64,000 nucleotides of DNA from assembly GCA_016717005.1 (NCBI GenBank), contig JADJUF010000039.1:1-64000 (forward strand), given 5' to 3'. The DNA is from Myxococcales bacterium. GTDB lineage: Bacteria > Myxococcota_A > Polyangia > Haliangiales > Haliangiaceae. Shown here piece by piece: positions 44,101-52,591 of this stretch. The notes beneath the pieces are model-generated. The model was not told the origin of the DNA, searched no databases, and saw nothing but the letters and a program-made list of their open reading frames with translations. Positions within the stretch are counted from its first letter, which is position 1; every line of letters starts with the position of its first letter. A program made the translations under genes and the position numbers.

Positions 44101-45163
44101 GCCCAACTCGACCGTCCGCGGCGGCATCTTCGAGCCGGGCCCCGACGTCGGCCTCTACACCAGCGTCGCGGTCACCGCGACCGACACGATCATGGTGTCC
44201 TACTACGATCGCGAGACCGGCTCGCTCAAGTTCGCGTCGAAGCCCCGCGACGGCGCGTGGTCCAATCACGTCGTCGAGCAGGGCACCGGCCCCAGCGTCA
44301 ACCCCGAGATCGGCGGCGAGCAGGCCGGGCTCTACACCGCGATCACCGTCGGCGACGACGGCATCCCGGGCATCGCCTACTACGCCAAGACCTCGCAGGG
44401 CGGCAACATCGTCTCGGCCGAGGGCCGCTACGCCAAGGCGTCGACGCCCAACCCGGCCAGCGCCGGCGACTGGGACACGATGACGATCGACTCGATGACG
44501 CTGCCGCCGACCGATCCGGCGATGCCCGATCCGTACCCGCTGCCGGCCGGCATCGGCCTGTTCGTCGAGTCGGCCCGGGACGCCGCCGGCAACCCGGTGG
44601 TCGCGTACTACGATCGCGAGAACGGCGACCTCAAGGTCGCGACCTGGGCCGGCAGCGGCTTCGCCGCGCCGACGGTCATGGCCGGGGCCGCGGCCGACTC
44701 GGGCTGGTACCCGTCGGTCGCCGTCGACGGCGCCGGCACGGTCCACGTGGCCTACCAGGGCGCCGACCACGACGACGTCTTCTACAAGAACTCGATGACC
44801 AACACCCAGGAGCTGGTCGACGACGGCTACCGCATCGTCGGCACCACCCCCGACGGTCTGCCCAAGCCCGAGTACCACTTCGTCGGCGCCGACACGCAGA
44901 TCGTGCTCACCGGCAACGGCCCGATGGTGGTCTACCAGGACGCCACCAGCCACGAGCTCCTGGTCGCCGACAAGAGCGGCGCGATGGGCGGTTGGCGGCC
45001 CGCGGCGCTGGCCGGCAACGAGCAGACCTGGGTCGGCGCCTACGGCTTCTACGCGTCGGCCGCGCTCGGCTCGAACAGCGTGACGATCTCGACCTGGGTC
45101 ATCGACCAGCAGAACGCCGACAACTGGGTCGAGCTGTTCAACATCCCGATCACGCCTCCTTGA
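41144..45163 (+). CDS. Large two-part lipoprotein: TULIP-like/MYXO-CTERM half joined to beta-propeller half
   Basis: 1339 residues from a GTG start (preceded by GGAGG), giving the lipoprotein signal HLRLNILFSIAFVTLAAC (Cys 22). Residues 25-620 have no sure family; amphipathic helix and strand patterns (LNSLLNSFIGDFIIDLLTPTFNNLIQGFL) suggest a lipid-binding TULIP fold, which is inference. Residues 640-830 look like Ig-like or bacterial surface beta domains. At about 816-846 GGCNCDSSGG plus a hydrophobic stretch GTLVLILLTGMMLLFRRG resembles a MYXO-CTERM sorting tail. Immediately after it, at MIGLWLGVAALSSLVPGC (ATG at 43748), a second lipoprotein-like signal starts, followed by a Cys-rich stretch and a propeller with repeats such as GLYTSVAVTATDTIMVSYYD and GWYPSVAVDGAGTVHVAYQ. 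Two genes joined by a missed frameshift, or a real fusion, are both possible. Confidence 0.75.
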   Translation: MFSKHLRLNILFSIAFVTLAACGGLGGGCGGCGSLPLPAGGLPKTQTIEGGGQIRVTRPGFTKLTQIIPPLLNQQLGNGFCVGPGSVGTPSGGFLATGARYCSTNQGATPSIPDACGAANGCNVGVHLDSTNISVTNAQRMNVRIQLDVNATVPLSGQVVGIGFSCSLSATGPNIVIDADIQFGIDPATGKLTMELAGINGLDTSDLSFNGCSVVSDVANLLNSLLNSFIGDFIIDLLTPTFNNLIQGFLPDPLGIEGMVDIGQLMAGVSPGTEGFMEARMIPGGYVSLQAGGMSLGLITGLNADQNPTTRTPDLISEPAYCVPPIPAPNFAAPPASLPASSRGTFTLAPANEFVGMPEPADDLAIGLSETTLDLAGHHLVTSGGMCLGVGTSLVSQLTLGTISLLVPSLNDVGEGSEPLLLVTRPQKALDFKIGDGTEASPALTIAIDDFEVDFYAFIFERYVRVFTMSLDMNVGVNLEFTQMPGQPATVKPILVGLTADQIGITVLNNEFVKESAAELEAVLPTVFNLALPLITGGIDPFPVPDFAGFTLNNLRVQKVTTSQDEFLAIYASLGASAMMRQLAADQVPGLTPVLDAIDEQAGLKHGWPKPVLAPTAQVRSVTVPTPDVVRAALAGYPGATLPAVTIDAATHDAEGRPLEWSWNLDGGMWRPFTSAAPLVISDKAFAWQGKYTIGLRARVVGDYRTTSASTVELPVVIDSVGPRILVEQAAWHGDRLTVPAYDVVYGVDHLEWAFGLVGDDLPATDWSGAPSIDRATAKDLANADGDLVVFVRDPSGNTSTVTYRTDFHGAPGEGGCNCDSSGGAPVGTLVLILLTGMMLLFRRGMATGGAVVVRARRRLASSQRYLGMIGLWLGVAALSSLVPGCSCGSKAGAQSCEVVEDCDLDCPEGQIPLCFDSECVCVSDVPYGRIGTHSDVAVGPLGDAVVSAYAQNHGDLVVARHSGNGRIPDEAWEFVDGVPDGPVALPNSTVRGGIFEPGPDVGLYTSVAVTATDTIMVSYYDRETGSLKFASKPRDGAWSNHVVEQGTGPSVNPEIGGEQAGLYTAITVGDDGIPGIAYYAKTSQGGNIVSAEGRYAKASTPNPASAGDWDTMTIDSMTLPPTDPAMPDPYPLPAGIGLFVESARDAAGNPVVAYYDRENGDLKVATWAGSGFAAPTVMAGAAADSGWYPSVAVDGAGTVHVAYQGADHDDVFYKNSMTNTQELVDDGYRIVGTTPDGLPKPEYHFVGADTQIVLTGNGPMVVYQDATSHELLVADKSGAMGGWRPAALAGNEQTWVGAYGFYASAALGSNSVTISTWVIDQQNADNWVELFNIPITPP

Positions 45164-45204
45164 TCCCGTCGCAAGGCGGCCCCGGAGCGCGACGCGGGGC
45201 GCAG

Positions 45205-45272
45205 TGGTGATGATGATGCGGCGGTGATGCGGCGGCGGCGGTGATGCGGCGGCGGCGGTGGGGAGCGGCGGT
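45205..45272 (+). repeat. GATGCGGCGGCGG tandem repeats
   Basis: Several partial copies of a GGTGATGCGGCGGCGGC unit and plain GGC triplets, just upstream of the hexanucleotide tract and after the stop of the two-part lipoprotein gene. Confidence 0.6.
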
Positions 45273-45601
<329 letters not shown>

Positions 45602-46201
45602 TCAGCGCATGCGGAGCTCGGCGCCGCCAGTGATGGCGAGGCCGAGCTGGCCGACGCTGCCGATGTCGTTGCCGAGGCGCGCGAGGCCGGCGAAGGCGGT
45701 GGCGCCGCCGATCAGCGACAGGTCGGGGCTGACGCGGGCGCGGAGGCCCGCGCCGAGCTCACCGCCGGCGGCGGCGCCGGTGACGTCGTCGGAGGCGAAC
45801 CGGAGGACCCGGGCGAACACGGCGGCGCGGACGAACGGGACGAAGGCGGGATCGCGGCCGAGCTCACGGCGGACGCCCAGGCTCAGATCCCCGGCGAAGC
45901 CGTCGGCGACGCCGTGGTCGCAGGCCATGCCAGCGGGCGGGACCCGGCCGCAGCCGACGCCGGGGCGGCCGAAGGTGAACGCGACCGCGCCGTCGAACCA
46001 GTCGCGCTCGGCCATGCGGTACAGGTACCGGCCGCCGACGCGCATGCCGCCGGGCGTGGCGCCGCCGCCGCCGACCGCGCCGAGCTCGACGGCGAGCGCC
46101 ACGGCGTGGTCGTCACCGGTCGACGCCGTGTCCGTGGTCAGGGGCTCGGCCAGCGCCGGGGACGTGGCCAGGACCACGAGCGAGAACCAGGCGGCGCGCA
46201 T
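45602..46201 (-). CDS. Outer-membrane-like protein
   Basis: 199 residues. Signal peptide MRAAWFSLVVLATSPALA, then alternating beta strands (HAVALAVELGAVGGGG, MRVGGRYLYRMAERDWFDGAVAFTFGRPG, FAGDLSLGVRREL, FVPFVRAAVFARVLRFASDD, AGGELGAGLRARVSPDLSLIGGATAFAGLARL, QLGLAITGGAELRMR), a typical eight-stranded barrel pattern. Two Cys (CGRVPPAGMACDHG) may form a loop disulfide. No family recognised. Its stop touches the hexanucleotide repeat, which could change its C-terminus if the repeat varied. Divergent from the lipoprotein at 46,322. Confidence 0.75.
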   Translation of the reverse strand: MRAAWFSLVVLATSPALAEPLTTDTASTGDDHAVALAVELGAVGGGGATPGGMRVGGRYLYRMAERDWFDGAVAFTFGRPGVGCGRVPPAGMACDHGVADGFAGDLSLGVRRELGRDPAFVPFVRAAVFARVLRFASDDVTGAAAGGELGAGLRARVSPDLSLIGGATAFAGLARLGNDIGSVGQLGLAITGGAELRMR

Positions 46202-46321
46202 GGGGCGAGGCTAGGATCGGGCGCGTCCGCGGGCCAGTTTTCGGCGTCGGCGCGGTCGGCGCGCCCCAGGAAGGTGCGGCCCGGCGGGTACAGGCCGGCG
46301 TTCTGAGGGTAGATTCCGGCC

Positions 46322-47155
46322 ATGAAGCTCGCAGTCCTCGCTCTCGCCGCGGCGCCGCTCCTGGCCGCGTGCCCGAAGCCGCGCACGTCGGCGGCGACCC
46401 AGCCGACCCCGGTGGCGTTCGACAGCGCCAAGTCCGATCCCAAGGCGCTGGCGGTGGTCGACGCCGGGCTCGCCGCGATCGGCGGCACCGCCCCGTGGGA
46501 GGCGATGAAGGAGCTGCACTTCGGCGTGACCTACCGCCACGACGCCGACATCGTGTCGAAGCACGAGCACTGGTGGGATCGCTGGAACGGCCGCCACTAC
46601 TACGTCGAGACCGACGTCAGCACCCTCGGCGGCGATCCCGACGACGTCAAGGCGCTGCAGGTCAAGCAGGACCTGTTCTCCGACCGGGTGCCCTGGGCCG
46701 CCTACGGCGGCAGCGAGATGCCGCGCAAGGACGGCGCGGAGAACGCCAAGCGCGCCAAGGCCGCGCTGACGACCGACCTCTACTACGTGGCGATCGTCCA
46801 CAAGCTCAAGGATCCGGGCGTGATCCTGACGCTCGACAACGCCGAGGTCGTGATGCCAGCCGAGGTCGCGGCGTGCAAGCCGTCGTGCTCGTCGGTCAAG
46901 GTCACGTTCGAGGCCGGGGTCGGCACTGACACCTGGTTCGTCAACTTCAACAACGAGTCGAAGCTGCCCGAGGTGATCGAGCAGGCCCGGGGCCAGGGCC
47001 GCATCGGGTTCTTCATCGACGGGTGGCTCGACGCCGGTGGGCTCAAGTGGCCGGGCAAGCTGCAGAACATCGGCCTCAAGTCCGAGATCATCGAGTTCGA
47101 CGGCATCAAGGTCGGCGAGCCCGACGATCTGCGGTACGAGGTCGTGGTCCGCTAA
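46322..47155 (+). CDS. Lipoprotein of unknown function
   Basis: 277 residues. Lipoprotein signal MKLAVLALAAAPLLAAC (Cys 17). The mature part begins ALAVVDAGLAAIGGTAPWEAMKELHFGVTYRHD, followed by WWDRWNGRHYYVETDVS and SSVKVTFEAGVGTDTWFVNFNNESKLPEVIEQ; this resembles the LolA/LolB-like outer-membrane lipoprotein-sorting fold found in many myxobacterial proteins, where strands carry an amphipathic ligand, but the match is only by pattern. It is followed 18 bases later by an FNR-type flavoprotein gene and probably shares its transcript. Confidence 0.75.
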   Translation: MKLAVLALAAAPLLAACPKPRTSAATQPTPVAFDSAKSDPKALAVVDAGLAAIGGTAPWEAMKELHFGVTYRHDADIVSKHEHWWDRWNGRHYYVETDVSTLGGDPDDVKALQVKQDLFSDRVPWAAYGGSEMPRKDGAENAKRAKAALTTDLYYVAIVHKLKDPGVILTLDNAEVVMPAEVAACKPSCSSVKVTFEAGVGTDTWFVNFNNESKLPEVIEQARGQGRIGFFIDGWLDAGGLKWPGKLQNIGLKSEIIEFDGIKVGEPDDLRYEVVVR

Positions 47156-47173
47156 CGTCCAGGAGTACGCACC

Positions 47174-48112
47174 ATGGCCAAGCCGCTCGTCTACAACGCG
47201 ACCTTGCTCGAGCGCATCGATCTCACCGATGCGCTGTGCCTCTACAGAGTCATGCCCGACGAGCGCCCCGCGCCCGGGTGGTTCACGCCCGGCCAGTACT
47301 GCGTGCTGGGGATGAACAACGAGGCCCGCCCCGAGCTCGGCTCGGTCCGGCGCTCGATGTCGATCGCGTCCGCGCCCGAGGACGACGGCGCGATCGAGTT
47401 CTACATCCGGTACGTGGCCAAGGCCGAGAGCGACAACCCGCTCACGCACCTCTTGTGGAAGCTCAAGGCCGGCGACCGCATGTACATGCGCCCGGTCGCG
47501 GCCGGCGTCTTCACGGTCAAGGACACCGTCGGCGACGACGATCCGCGCCTGCGCGTGATGGTCGCGGCCGGCACTGGCTCGGCGCCGTTCGTGTGCATGG
47601 TCCGCAGCGAGCTGCGGCGCAACCCCAAGGCCGACCTGTCGAAGTGGGTGCTCCTGCACGGCGCCTCGCACGCCAGCGATCTCGGGTACCGCGACGAGCT
47701 GCAGCGGATGGTGGTCGAGCACGGCCTGCACTACTGGGGCACGGTCAGCCGGCCCAAGGAGTCGCCGGGCTGGGCCGGCGACACCGGCCGGGTCGAGCAC
47801 TACTTCGCGCCCGACCGGCTGGCCGATCTCGAGCGGCGGCTGGGCCTGGCCCCGGGCGGGTTCACCCCGAAGAGCGCGGTGATCCTCATCTGCGGGCTCC
47901 AGGGCACGATCGGCACGACGATCACCAACCTGTGCGCGCGCGGCTTCATCCCCGACCACAAGCGCATGCGCGAGGCGCTGGGCGTCGCGGCGGAGCAGCC
48001 GGCGACGCTGTTCTACGAGCAGTACGACACCGAGCCGGTGATCGACATCAAGAACCCCGACGTGGTCGCGCCGCTGGCCGCCCAGCTCGCGGCCGCGCTG
48101 GCCGCGTCGTGA
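47174..48112 (+). CDS. Ferredoxin-NADP+ reductase-like flavoprotein
   Basis: 312 residues. The FAD-binding barrel carries RRSMSIAS (about 57-64, the R-x-Y-S motif with Met) after GWFTPGQYCVLGM, and the NADP domain has VMVAAGTGSAPFV (about 132-144). The later CGLQGTIGTTI and the C-terminal segment FIPDHKRMREALG are typical. Electrons probably pass between NADPH and a ferredoxin or flavodoxin. The ATG follows AGGAG. The next gene starts with a GTG that overlaps this stop. Confidence 0.85.
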   Translation: MAKPLVYNATLLERIDLTDALCLYRVMPDERPAPGWFTPGQYCVLGMNNEARPELGSVRRSMSIASAPEDDGAIEFYIRYVAKAESDNPLTHLLWKLKAGDRMYMRPVAAGVFTVKDTVGDDDPRLRVMVAAGTGSAPFVCMVRSELRRNPKADLSKWVLLHGASHASDLGYRDELQRMVVEHGLHYWGTVSRPKESPGWAGDTGRVEHYFAPDRLADLERRLGLAPGGFTPKSAVILICGLQGTIGTTITNLCARGFIPDHKRMREALGVAAEQPATLFYEQYDTEPVIDIKNPDVVAPLAAQLAAALAAS

Positions 48113-48813
48113 CCGCGGGCGCGTTCGTCGCCGGGGCCACCGGCTTCGTCGGGCGCGCGCTGATCCAGGCGCTGGTCGCGCGCGGGGTGCCGACCCGGGC
48201 CCACGTGCGCCCGGACTCGCGCCAGCTGACCGAGTGGCGGACGCGGTTCGAGGCGATGGGCGCGATCGTCGACACGACCGCGTGGGAGCCCGCGGCGATG
48301 ACCGCGGCGCTGCGCGCGCACGCGCCGACCCACGTCTGGAACGTGATCGGCACGACCCGCAAGCGCGCCGCCGCCGATCGCGTCGCCGGCGACATCTACC
48401 AGGCGGTCGACGTCGGCCTGACCAAGATCCTGGTCGCGGCCGCGGTCGCCAGCGGCGCGCGCCCGCGCGTGGTGCAGCTGTCGTCGATCGGCGCCTCCAC
48501 CAAGGCCCGGTCGGCCTACCTGCGCGCGCGCGGTCAGGCCGACGCGGTGGTCATGGCGTCGGGGCTGCCGTGGGCGATCGCGCGGCCGTCGTTCATCGTC
48601 GGCGACGGCCGCGACGACAAGCGCACGCTCGAGGACGCCTCGGCCGCGGTCGCCAACGCGATGCTGGGCGTGGCCGGGTTCCTCGGCGCGCGCACGCTGC
48701 GCGCGACCTACCGCTCGATCGATCCGGCGACCCTGGCGGCGGCGCTGGCGCGGCTCGGCCTCGACGACGACCGCGATCTGATCGCCACCGGCCCCGACCT
48801 GCGCTCGGCGTAG
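48109..48813 (+). CDS. NAD(P)-binding NmrA/epimerase-like protein
   Basis: 234 residues. A GTG start overlapping the previous stop (GTGA) gives MTAGAFVAGATGFVGRALIQALV, with the dinucleotide-binding Gly motif GATGFVG (9-15). Later segments AHVRPDS, VWNVIGTTRK, VVQLSSIGAS and the substrate region LPWAIARPSFIVGDGRDDKR match atypical short-chain dehydrogenases of the NmrA class. The catalytic Tyr-x-x-x-Lys is present only as a variant (SAYLRARGQAD, Lys replaced), so it may be a sensor or have other chemistry. It shares a transcript with the FNR gene, and could act on or sense NADPH. Confidence 0.8.
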   Translation: MTAGAFVAGATGFVGRALIQALVARGVPTRAHVRPDSRQLTEWRTRFEAMGAIVDTTAWEPAAMTAALRAHAPTHVWNVIGTTRKRAAADRVAGDIYQAVDVGLTKILVAAAVASGARPRVVQLSSIGASTKARSAYLRARGQADAVVMASGLPWAIARPSFIVGDGRDDKRTLEDASAAVANAMLGVAGFLGARTLRATYRSIDPATLAAALARLGLDDDRDLIATGPDLRSA

Positions 48814-48832
48814 GCCCGACGCGCGCGGGCGA

Positions 48833-51601
48833 TCAGTTCCAGCCCTGGGACGAGCCGTAGACGCCGCGCGGCACGTACGCGTCGAGCGGCGCCGTCGCGT
48901 CGGCGGGCGCGCCGGCGTCGACCGGACCGGCCCCGGCGTCGACCGGCGTGGACGCGTCGTGCGGCGGCGGGCCCGCGTCGGGCGCGGCCGCGCGGGCCGC
49001 GATCGTGGGCGCGCGCGGCGCCAGGGCCCGGCGCAGCCCGTCGAGCTCGGCCGCCGCGTCGCGATCGTCGTCGGTCAGGGCCGCCGCGGCCTCGGTCGCC
49101 AGCGCCCGGGCGGTCGCGGTCGCGCGGGTGGCGAGCGCGGCGCGGGTCGCGATGATCAGGTTCGCGGCCAGGCGCGGGTGGCGCGCGGGCAGCTGCGCGC
49201 GATCGAGCGCGATCGCGTCGGTGATCGTGGCCAGCGCCGCCGCGCCATCGCCGCGCGCCAGGGCCACCCGCGCGAGGTTGGCCAGCGCGATCGCGAGATC
49301 GAGGTGGTCGTGGGCGGCGAAGATCGCGCGGGCCGCGGTCAGCTCGCGCTCGGCGTCGTCGAGCCGCCCGCGATCGAGCGCGAGGATGCCGAGGCTGTTG
49401 TGGACCAGGCCGACGTCGGGGTGGTCGGCGCCGAGCGCCGCGGTCCGGATCGTCAGCGCCTCGCGGTACGCGGCCGCGGCGCCGTCGAGATCGCCGGCCA
49501 GGCGCAGCACCCCGCCGAGGTTGTGCAGGTCGCGGCCGACGTCGACGTGGTCGGGGCCGAGCGCGGCGCGATCGATCGCCAGCGCGCGCTCGTGGTGCGC
49601 GCGGGCCGCCGGCAGCTCGCCGCGCAGCCGCGCCAGGTGGCCCAGCGCCGACAGCGTGCGCGCGACCTCGACGTCGTCGCCGGCGATCGCGGTCCGCGCG
49701 GTCAGGGCCCGGGCCAGCGCCGCGTCGGCGTCGTCGAGGCGGCCCTGGTTGAGCGCGAGCAGGCCGGCGCTGTTGTCGACCTGCGCCGCCAGCAGCGTCG
49801 GCGCGCCCGCGCGCTCGACCGCGGCCGCGGCGTGGGGCAGCCACTCGCCGGCGTGGATCAGGTCGCGGCGATCGCCGGCGACGCCGACCCGCACCAGCCA
49901 CGCCCGGGCCGCGGTCAGATCGTCGTGGCCCGCCGCCGCCGCGAGCGCCGCGGCCTCGGCCGCGCGATCGGCCTCGACGTAGCGGCCCTGCCGCCGCCGC
50001 AGCTCGGCGATCGCGAGCTGGGCCGCGGCCTGGGTGGGGCGATGGCCGAGCCGCTCGGCCGCGGCCGCGAGCGGCGCGAGCGCCGCCAGCGCGCCGTCGA
50101 GGTCGACCGCGCCGCGCACGCGCGCCTGGGCGATCTGCGCCGCGAGCGCGGTCACCGCGGGCCGGTCCGACGCGGGCACCGGGGTGTACAGCGCCAGCGC
50201 CGGCGACGTCGCGCACTCGTCGGGATCGGCCAGGTCGGCGATCGCCAGCGCCCAGGCGCCATCGCGGCCGAGCCCGTCGACGACCGCGGTCAGCGCGGCC
50301 GCGCGCGTGGTCAGGCACGCGGCGCGCACGTCGGCCAGCGCGTCGCGCTCGTGCCGCGCCGCCTCGCACACCGCGCGCCGGGCCCCGCGCCAGCGGCCGA
50401 CGTAGCGATCGAGCGCGTCGCGCTGGGCCGGCGTGGCCTGGGCGCGCGCCGGCGCGGCCTCGCCCCAGACGGGATCGAGCGCGCCGGCGACCGCCGCGCA
50501 CGCGTCGACCGACCGCGCCGCGCCGCCGCCCCGCGCCAGCACCACGGCGATCGCCACCGCCGCGACCGCGCCGGCGCCGAGCACCAGCAGCGGCCGCGCG
50601 AGCGAGCGCGGCGCCAGGGCGCCAGCCAGGGCGTCCGCCAGCGCCGCCAGATCGCGGTAGCGGTCGGCCGGGCGCAGCGCCAGCGCGCGCACCAGGACGA
50701 TCAGCGGGCGGGTCGCCGTGCCGACGCGCCACGCGATGTCGGGCAGGCCGGCGTCGATCGCGCGCCGCAGCGCCGCGAGGTCGTCGCCCTCGAACGGCCG
50801 ACGGCCGGCGATCAGCTCCCACGCCATCACCGCGAAGCTCCACTGGTCGCTGGCCGGCGTCGCCGGCTCGCCGCGCAGCACCTCGGGCGCCATGTACGCC
50901 GGCGTGCCGACCACCGCGCCGGTGGCGGTGACGGTCGTGCTCAGCGCCGGCGGCGGGGCGGCGCCGTCGTCGAGGTCGACGTGGGCCAGGCCGAAGTCGC
51001 CCAGGCGCGGCCGCCCGTCGGCGCCGACCAGCACGTTGTCGGGCTTGACGTCACGGTGCACCAGGCCGACCGCGTGGACGGCCTGGAGCCCGCGCGCGAT
51101 CGCGATCAACGCCGTCACGCGCTCGGCTAGCGGGCGGGTCGCGGCCCACGTCCGCAGCGTCGGCCCGTCGACGCGCTCCATCGCGACGTAGACGTCGTCG
51201 CCGTGGCGCCCGACGTCGTGGATCGTGACGACGTTGGGGTGCGCCAGCCGCGCCATCGCCTGGGCCTCGCGCACCAGCCGCGGTCGATCGGCCGCGCGCT
51301 CCGGCCGCACCAGCTTGATCGCGACCGCGCGCTCGAGCTCGGGGTCCTGGGCGGCGTAGACGACGCCCATCGCGCCGGCGCCCAGGCGCGGCCCGAGCTG
51401 GTAGCGCCCGAGGGTCGTGCCCGGCGCCAGCGCGTCGGAGGAGGCGACCGCGGGCGCGCTGCCGAGGGCGAGCCCGGCCGCGCCGACCAGGGCCCGGCAC
51501 GCGCCGCACCCGTCGAGGTGCGCGTCGAGCTGGGCCAGCTCGGCCGGGGCCAGCTCGCCCTGGATCGCCCGCAGCACCACGACGTCGTCGAGACAGGTCA
51601 C
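48833..51601 (-). CDS. Zinc-finger Ser/Thr kinase with TPR domain
   Basis: 922 residues from a GTG with a GGAGG ribosome-binding site. The N-terminus (residues 15-40) has HLDGCGAC, an H-x3-C-x2-C zinc-binding motif like that of zf-HC2 anti-sigma factors (His 28, Cys 32, Cys 35). The kinase domain follows: GAGAMGVVY (74-82), VAIK (Lys 96), HRDVKPDN (182-189), DFG (202-204), and the substrate segment GTPAYMAPEV. One membrane helix (about 338-358) is followed by a long TPR region (about 450-800), then a disordered Pro/Asp tail ending PRGVYGSSQGWN. It diverges from a sigma-factor gene 56 bases away, so it may phosphorylate and thereby control that sigma factor. Confidence 0.9.
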   Translation of the reverse strand: MTCLDDVVVLRAIQGELAPAELAQLDAHLDGCGACRALVGAAGLALGSAPAVASSDALAPGTTLGRYQLGPRLGAGAMGVVYAAQDPELERAVAIKLVRPERAADRPRLVREAQAMARLAHPNVVTIHDVGRHGDDVYVAMERVDGPTLRTWAATRPLAERVTALIAIARGLQAVHAVGLVHRDVKPDNVLVGADGRPRLGDFGLAHVDLDDGAAPPPALSTTVTATGAVVGTPAYMAPEVLRGEPATPASDQWSFAVMAWELIAGRRPFEGDDLAALRRAIDAGLPDIAWRVGTATRPLIVLVRALALRPADRYRDLAALADALAGALAPRSLARPLLVLGAGAVAAVAIAVVLARGGGAARSVDACAAVAGALDPVWGEAAPARAQATPAQRDALDRYVGRWRGARRAVCEAARHERDALADVRAACLTTRAAALTAVVDGLGRDGAWALAIADLADPDECATSPALALYTPVPASDRPAVTALAAQIAQARVRGAVDLDGALAALAPLAAAAERLGHRPTQAAAQLAIAELRRRQGRYVEADRAAEAAALAAAAGHDDLTAARAWLVRVGVAGDRRDLIHAGEWLPHAAAAVERAGAPTLLAAQVDNSAGLLALNQGRLDDADAALARALTARTAIAGDDVEVARTLSALGHLARLRGELPAARAHHERALAIDRAALGPDHVDVGRDLHNLGGVLRLAGDLDGAAAAYREALTIRTAALGADHPDVGLVHNSLGILALDRGRLDDAERELTAARAIFAAHDHLDLAIALANLARVALARGDGAAALATITDAIALDRAQLPARHPRLAANLIIATRAALATRATATARALATEAAAALTDDDRDAAAELDGLRRALAPRAPTIAARAAAPDAGPPPHDASTPVDAGAGPVDAGAPADATAPLDAYVPRGVYGSSQGWN

Positions 51602-51657
51602 GCCACCTCCGAGGATAGCGCGCGCCGGTGCGGCCGCCGCGGTACAGTGGCCGCGCG

Positions 51658-52539
51658 ATGACGAGCGCCCTGGTCGACGCCTACCGCGCCGGTGCCCCCG
51701 ACGCTGCGCTCGCCATCGCGCCCGCCGAGCTCGCCGCGCTCGGGGACCTGCTCGCCGCGCGCTGCGCCGAGGCCGAGGCGGGGCTGCCGGGCGTCGCGGT
51801 CGACCGCGCCGAGCTGTGCCGCGCGCTGGCCATCCGCGCGACGCCGACGACGCTCGCCGACGTCGACGCGGTCGAGCTGGCGCTGGCGCTGGCGTGCGCG
51901 CGCGGCGATCGCACGGCCCTGACGACGTTCGAGCGCGACTACCTGCGGCAGGTCCCGGCCGGGCTCGGCCACATGCGCCTCGACGGCGCGGTCGTCGACG
52001 ACGTGGTCCAGCACACCCGGACCCGGCTCCTGGTCGCCGAGCCCGGCGCGACCGCGCGGATCGTCGCGTACGCCGGCCAGGGCAAGCTGCGCGGGCTGGT
52101 GCAGGTGGTCGCGGCCCGGATCGCGCTCGACCACGTCCGCGGCCAGCCCCGGGCCGCGCCCGACGAGCTGGGCGACCTGGCCGCCGTCGCCGACGATCCC
52201 GAGCTGACGTTCCTCAAGGCCACCTACCGCGACGCGTGGAAGTCGGCGTTCACCGAGGCGGTCGACGACCTCGACGCCCGCGCCCGCAACCTGCTCCGCC
52301 TGCACCACCTCACCGGCGCGACGCTCGAGCAGCTCGCCGCGATGTACAGCGTCCACCGCGCGACGGTCGTGCGCTGGCTGGCCGACGCCCGCGGCCGGCT
52401 GCTGGACGGCACCCGGCGGCGCCTGACCACGGCGCTGGCGGTGTCGCCGACCGAGGTCGACAGCATCCTGGCGCTCATCGCCAGCCGGCTCGAGGCCAGC
52501 GTCGGGCGGCTGCTGGCCGAGGACCGAGCGGACGAGTGA
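51658..52539 (+). CDS. ECF-type sigma factor
   Basis: 293 residues. The first 90 residues (MTSALVDAYRAGAPDAAL and on) are unusual for an ECF factor and could be a regulatory or partner-binding arm. Region 2 runs FERDYLRQVPAGLGHMRLDGAVVDDVVQHTRTRLLVAEPG to GLVQVVAARIALDHVRG; region 4 has LLRLHHLTGATLEQLAAMYSVHRATVVRWLADARGRLL, a good helix-turn-helix for -35 recognition. The ATG at 51,658 is chosen over one 30 bases upstream because MTSALVDAYR starts a helix directly. Paired divergently with the zinc-finger kinase, which is its likely regulator; a shared 56-base promoter region suggests joint control. Confidence 0.8.
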   Translation: MTSALVDAYRAGAPDAALAIAPAELAALGDLLAARCAEAEAGLPGVAVDRAELCRALAIRATPTTLADVDAVELALALACARGDRTALTTFERDYLRQVPAGLGHMRLDGAVVDDVVQHTRTRLLVAEPGATARIVAYAGQGKLRGLVQVVAARIALDHVRGQPRAAPDELGDLAAVADDPELTFLKATYRDAWKSAFTEAVDDLDARARNLLRLHHLTGATLEQLAAMYSVHRATVVRWLADARGRLLDGTRRRLTTALAVSPTEVDSILALIASRLEASVGRLLAEDRADE

Positions 52540-52591
52540 CGACGACATCACCCCGAGAACGCGCGCCGGCGCCGACCGGCGCACGCGATCG

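Noticed and set aside
41159..44953. Minus-strand open frame of 1264 codons under the two-part lipoprotein gene
   Set aside because: Antisense shadow: the sense strand has a signal peptide, Cys pattern and repeat structure, while the antisense product is featureless.
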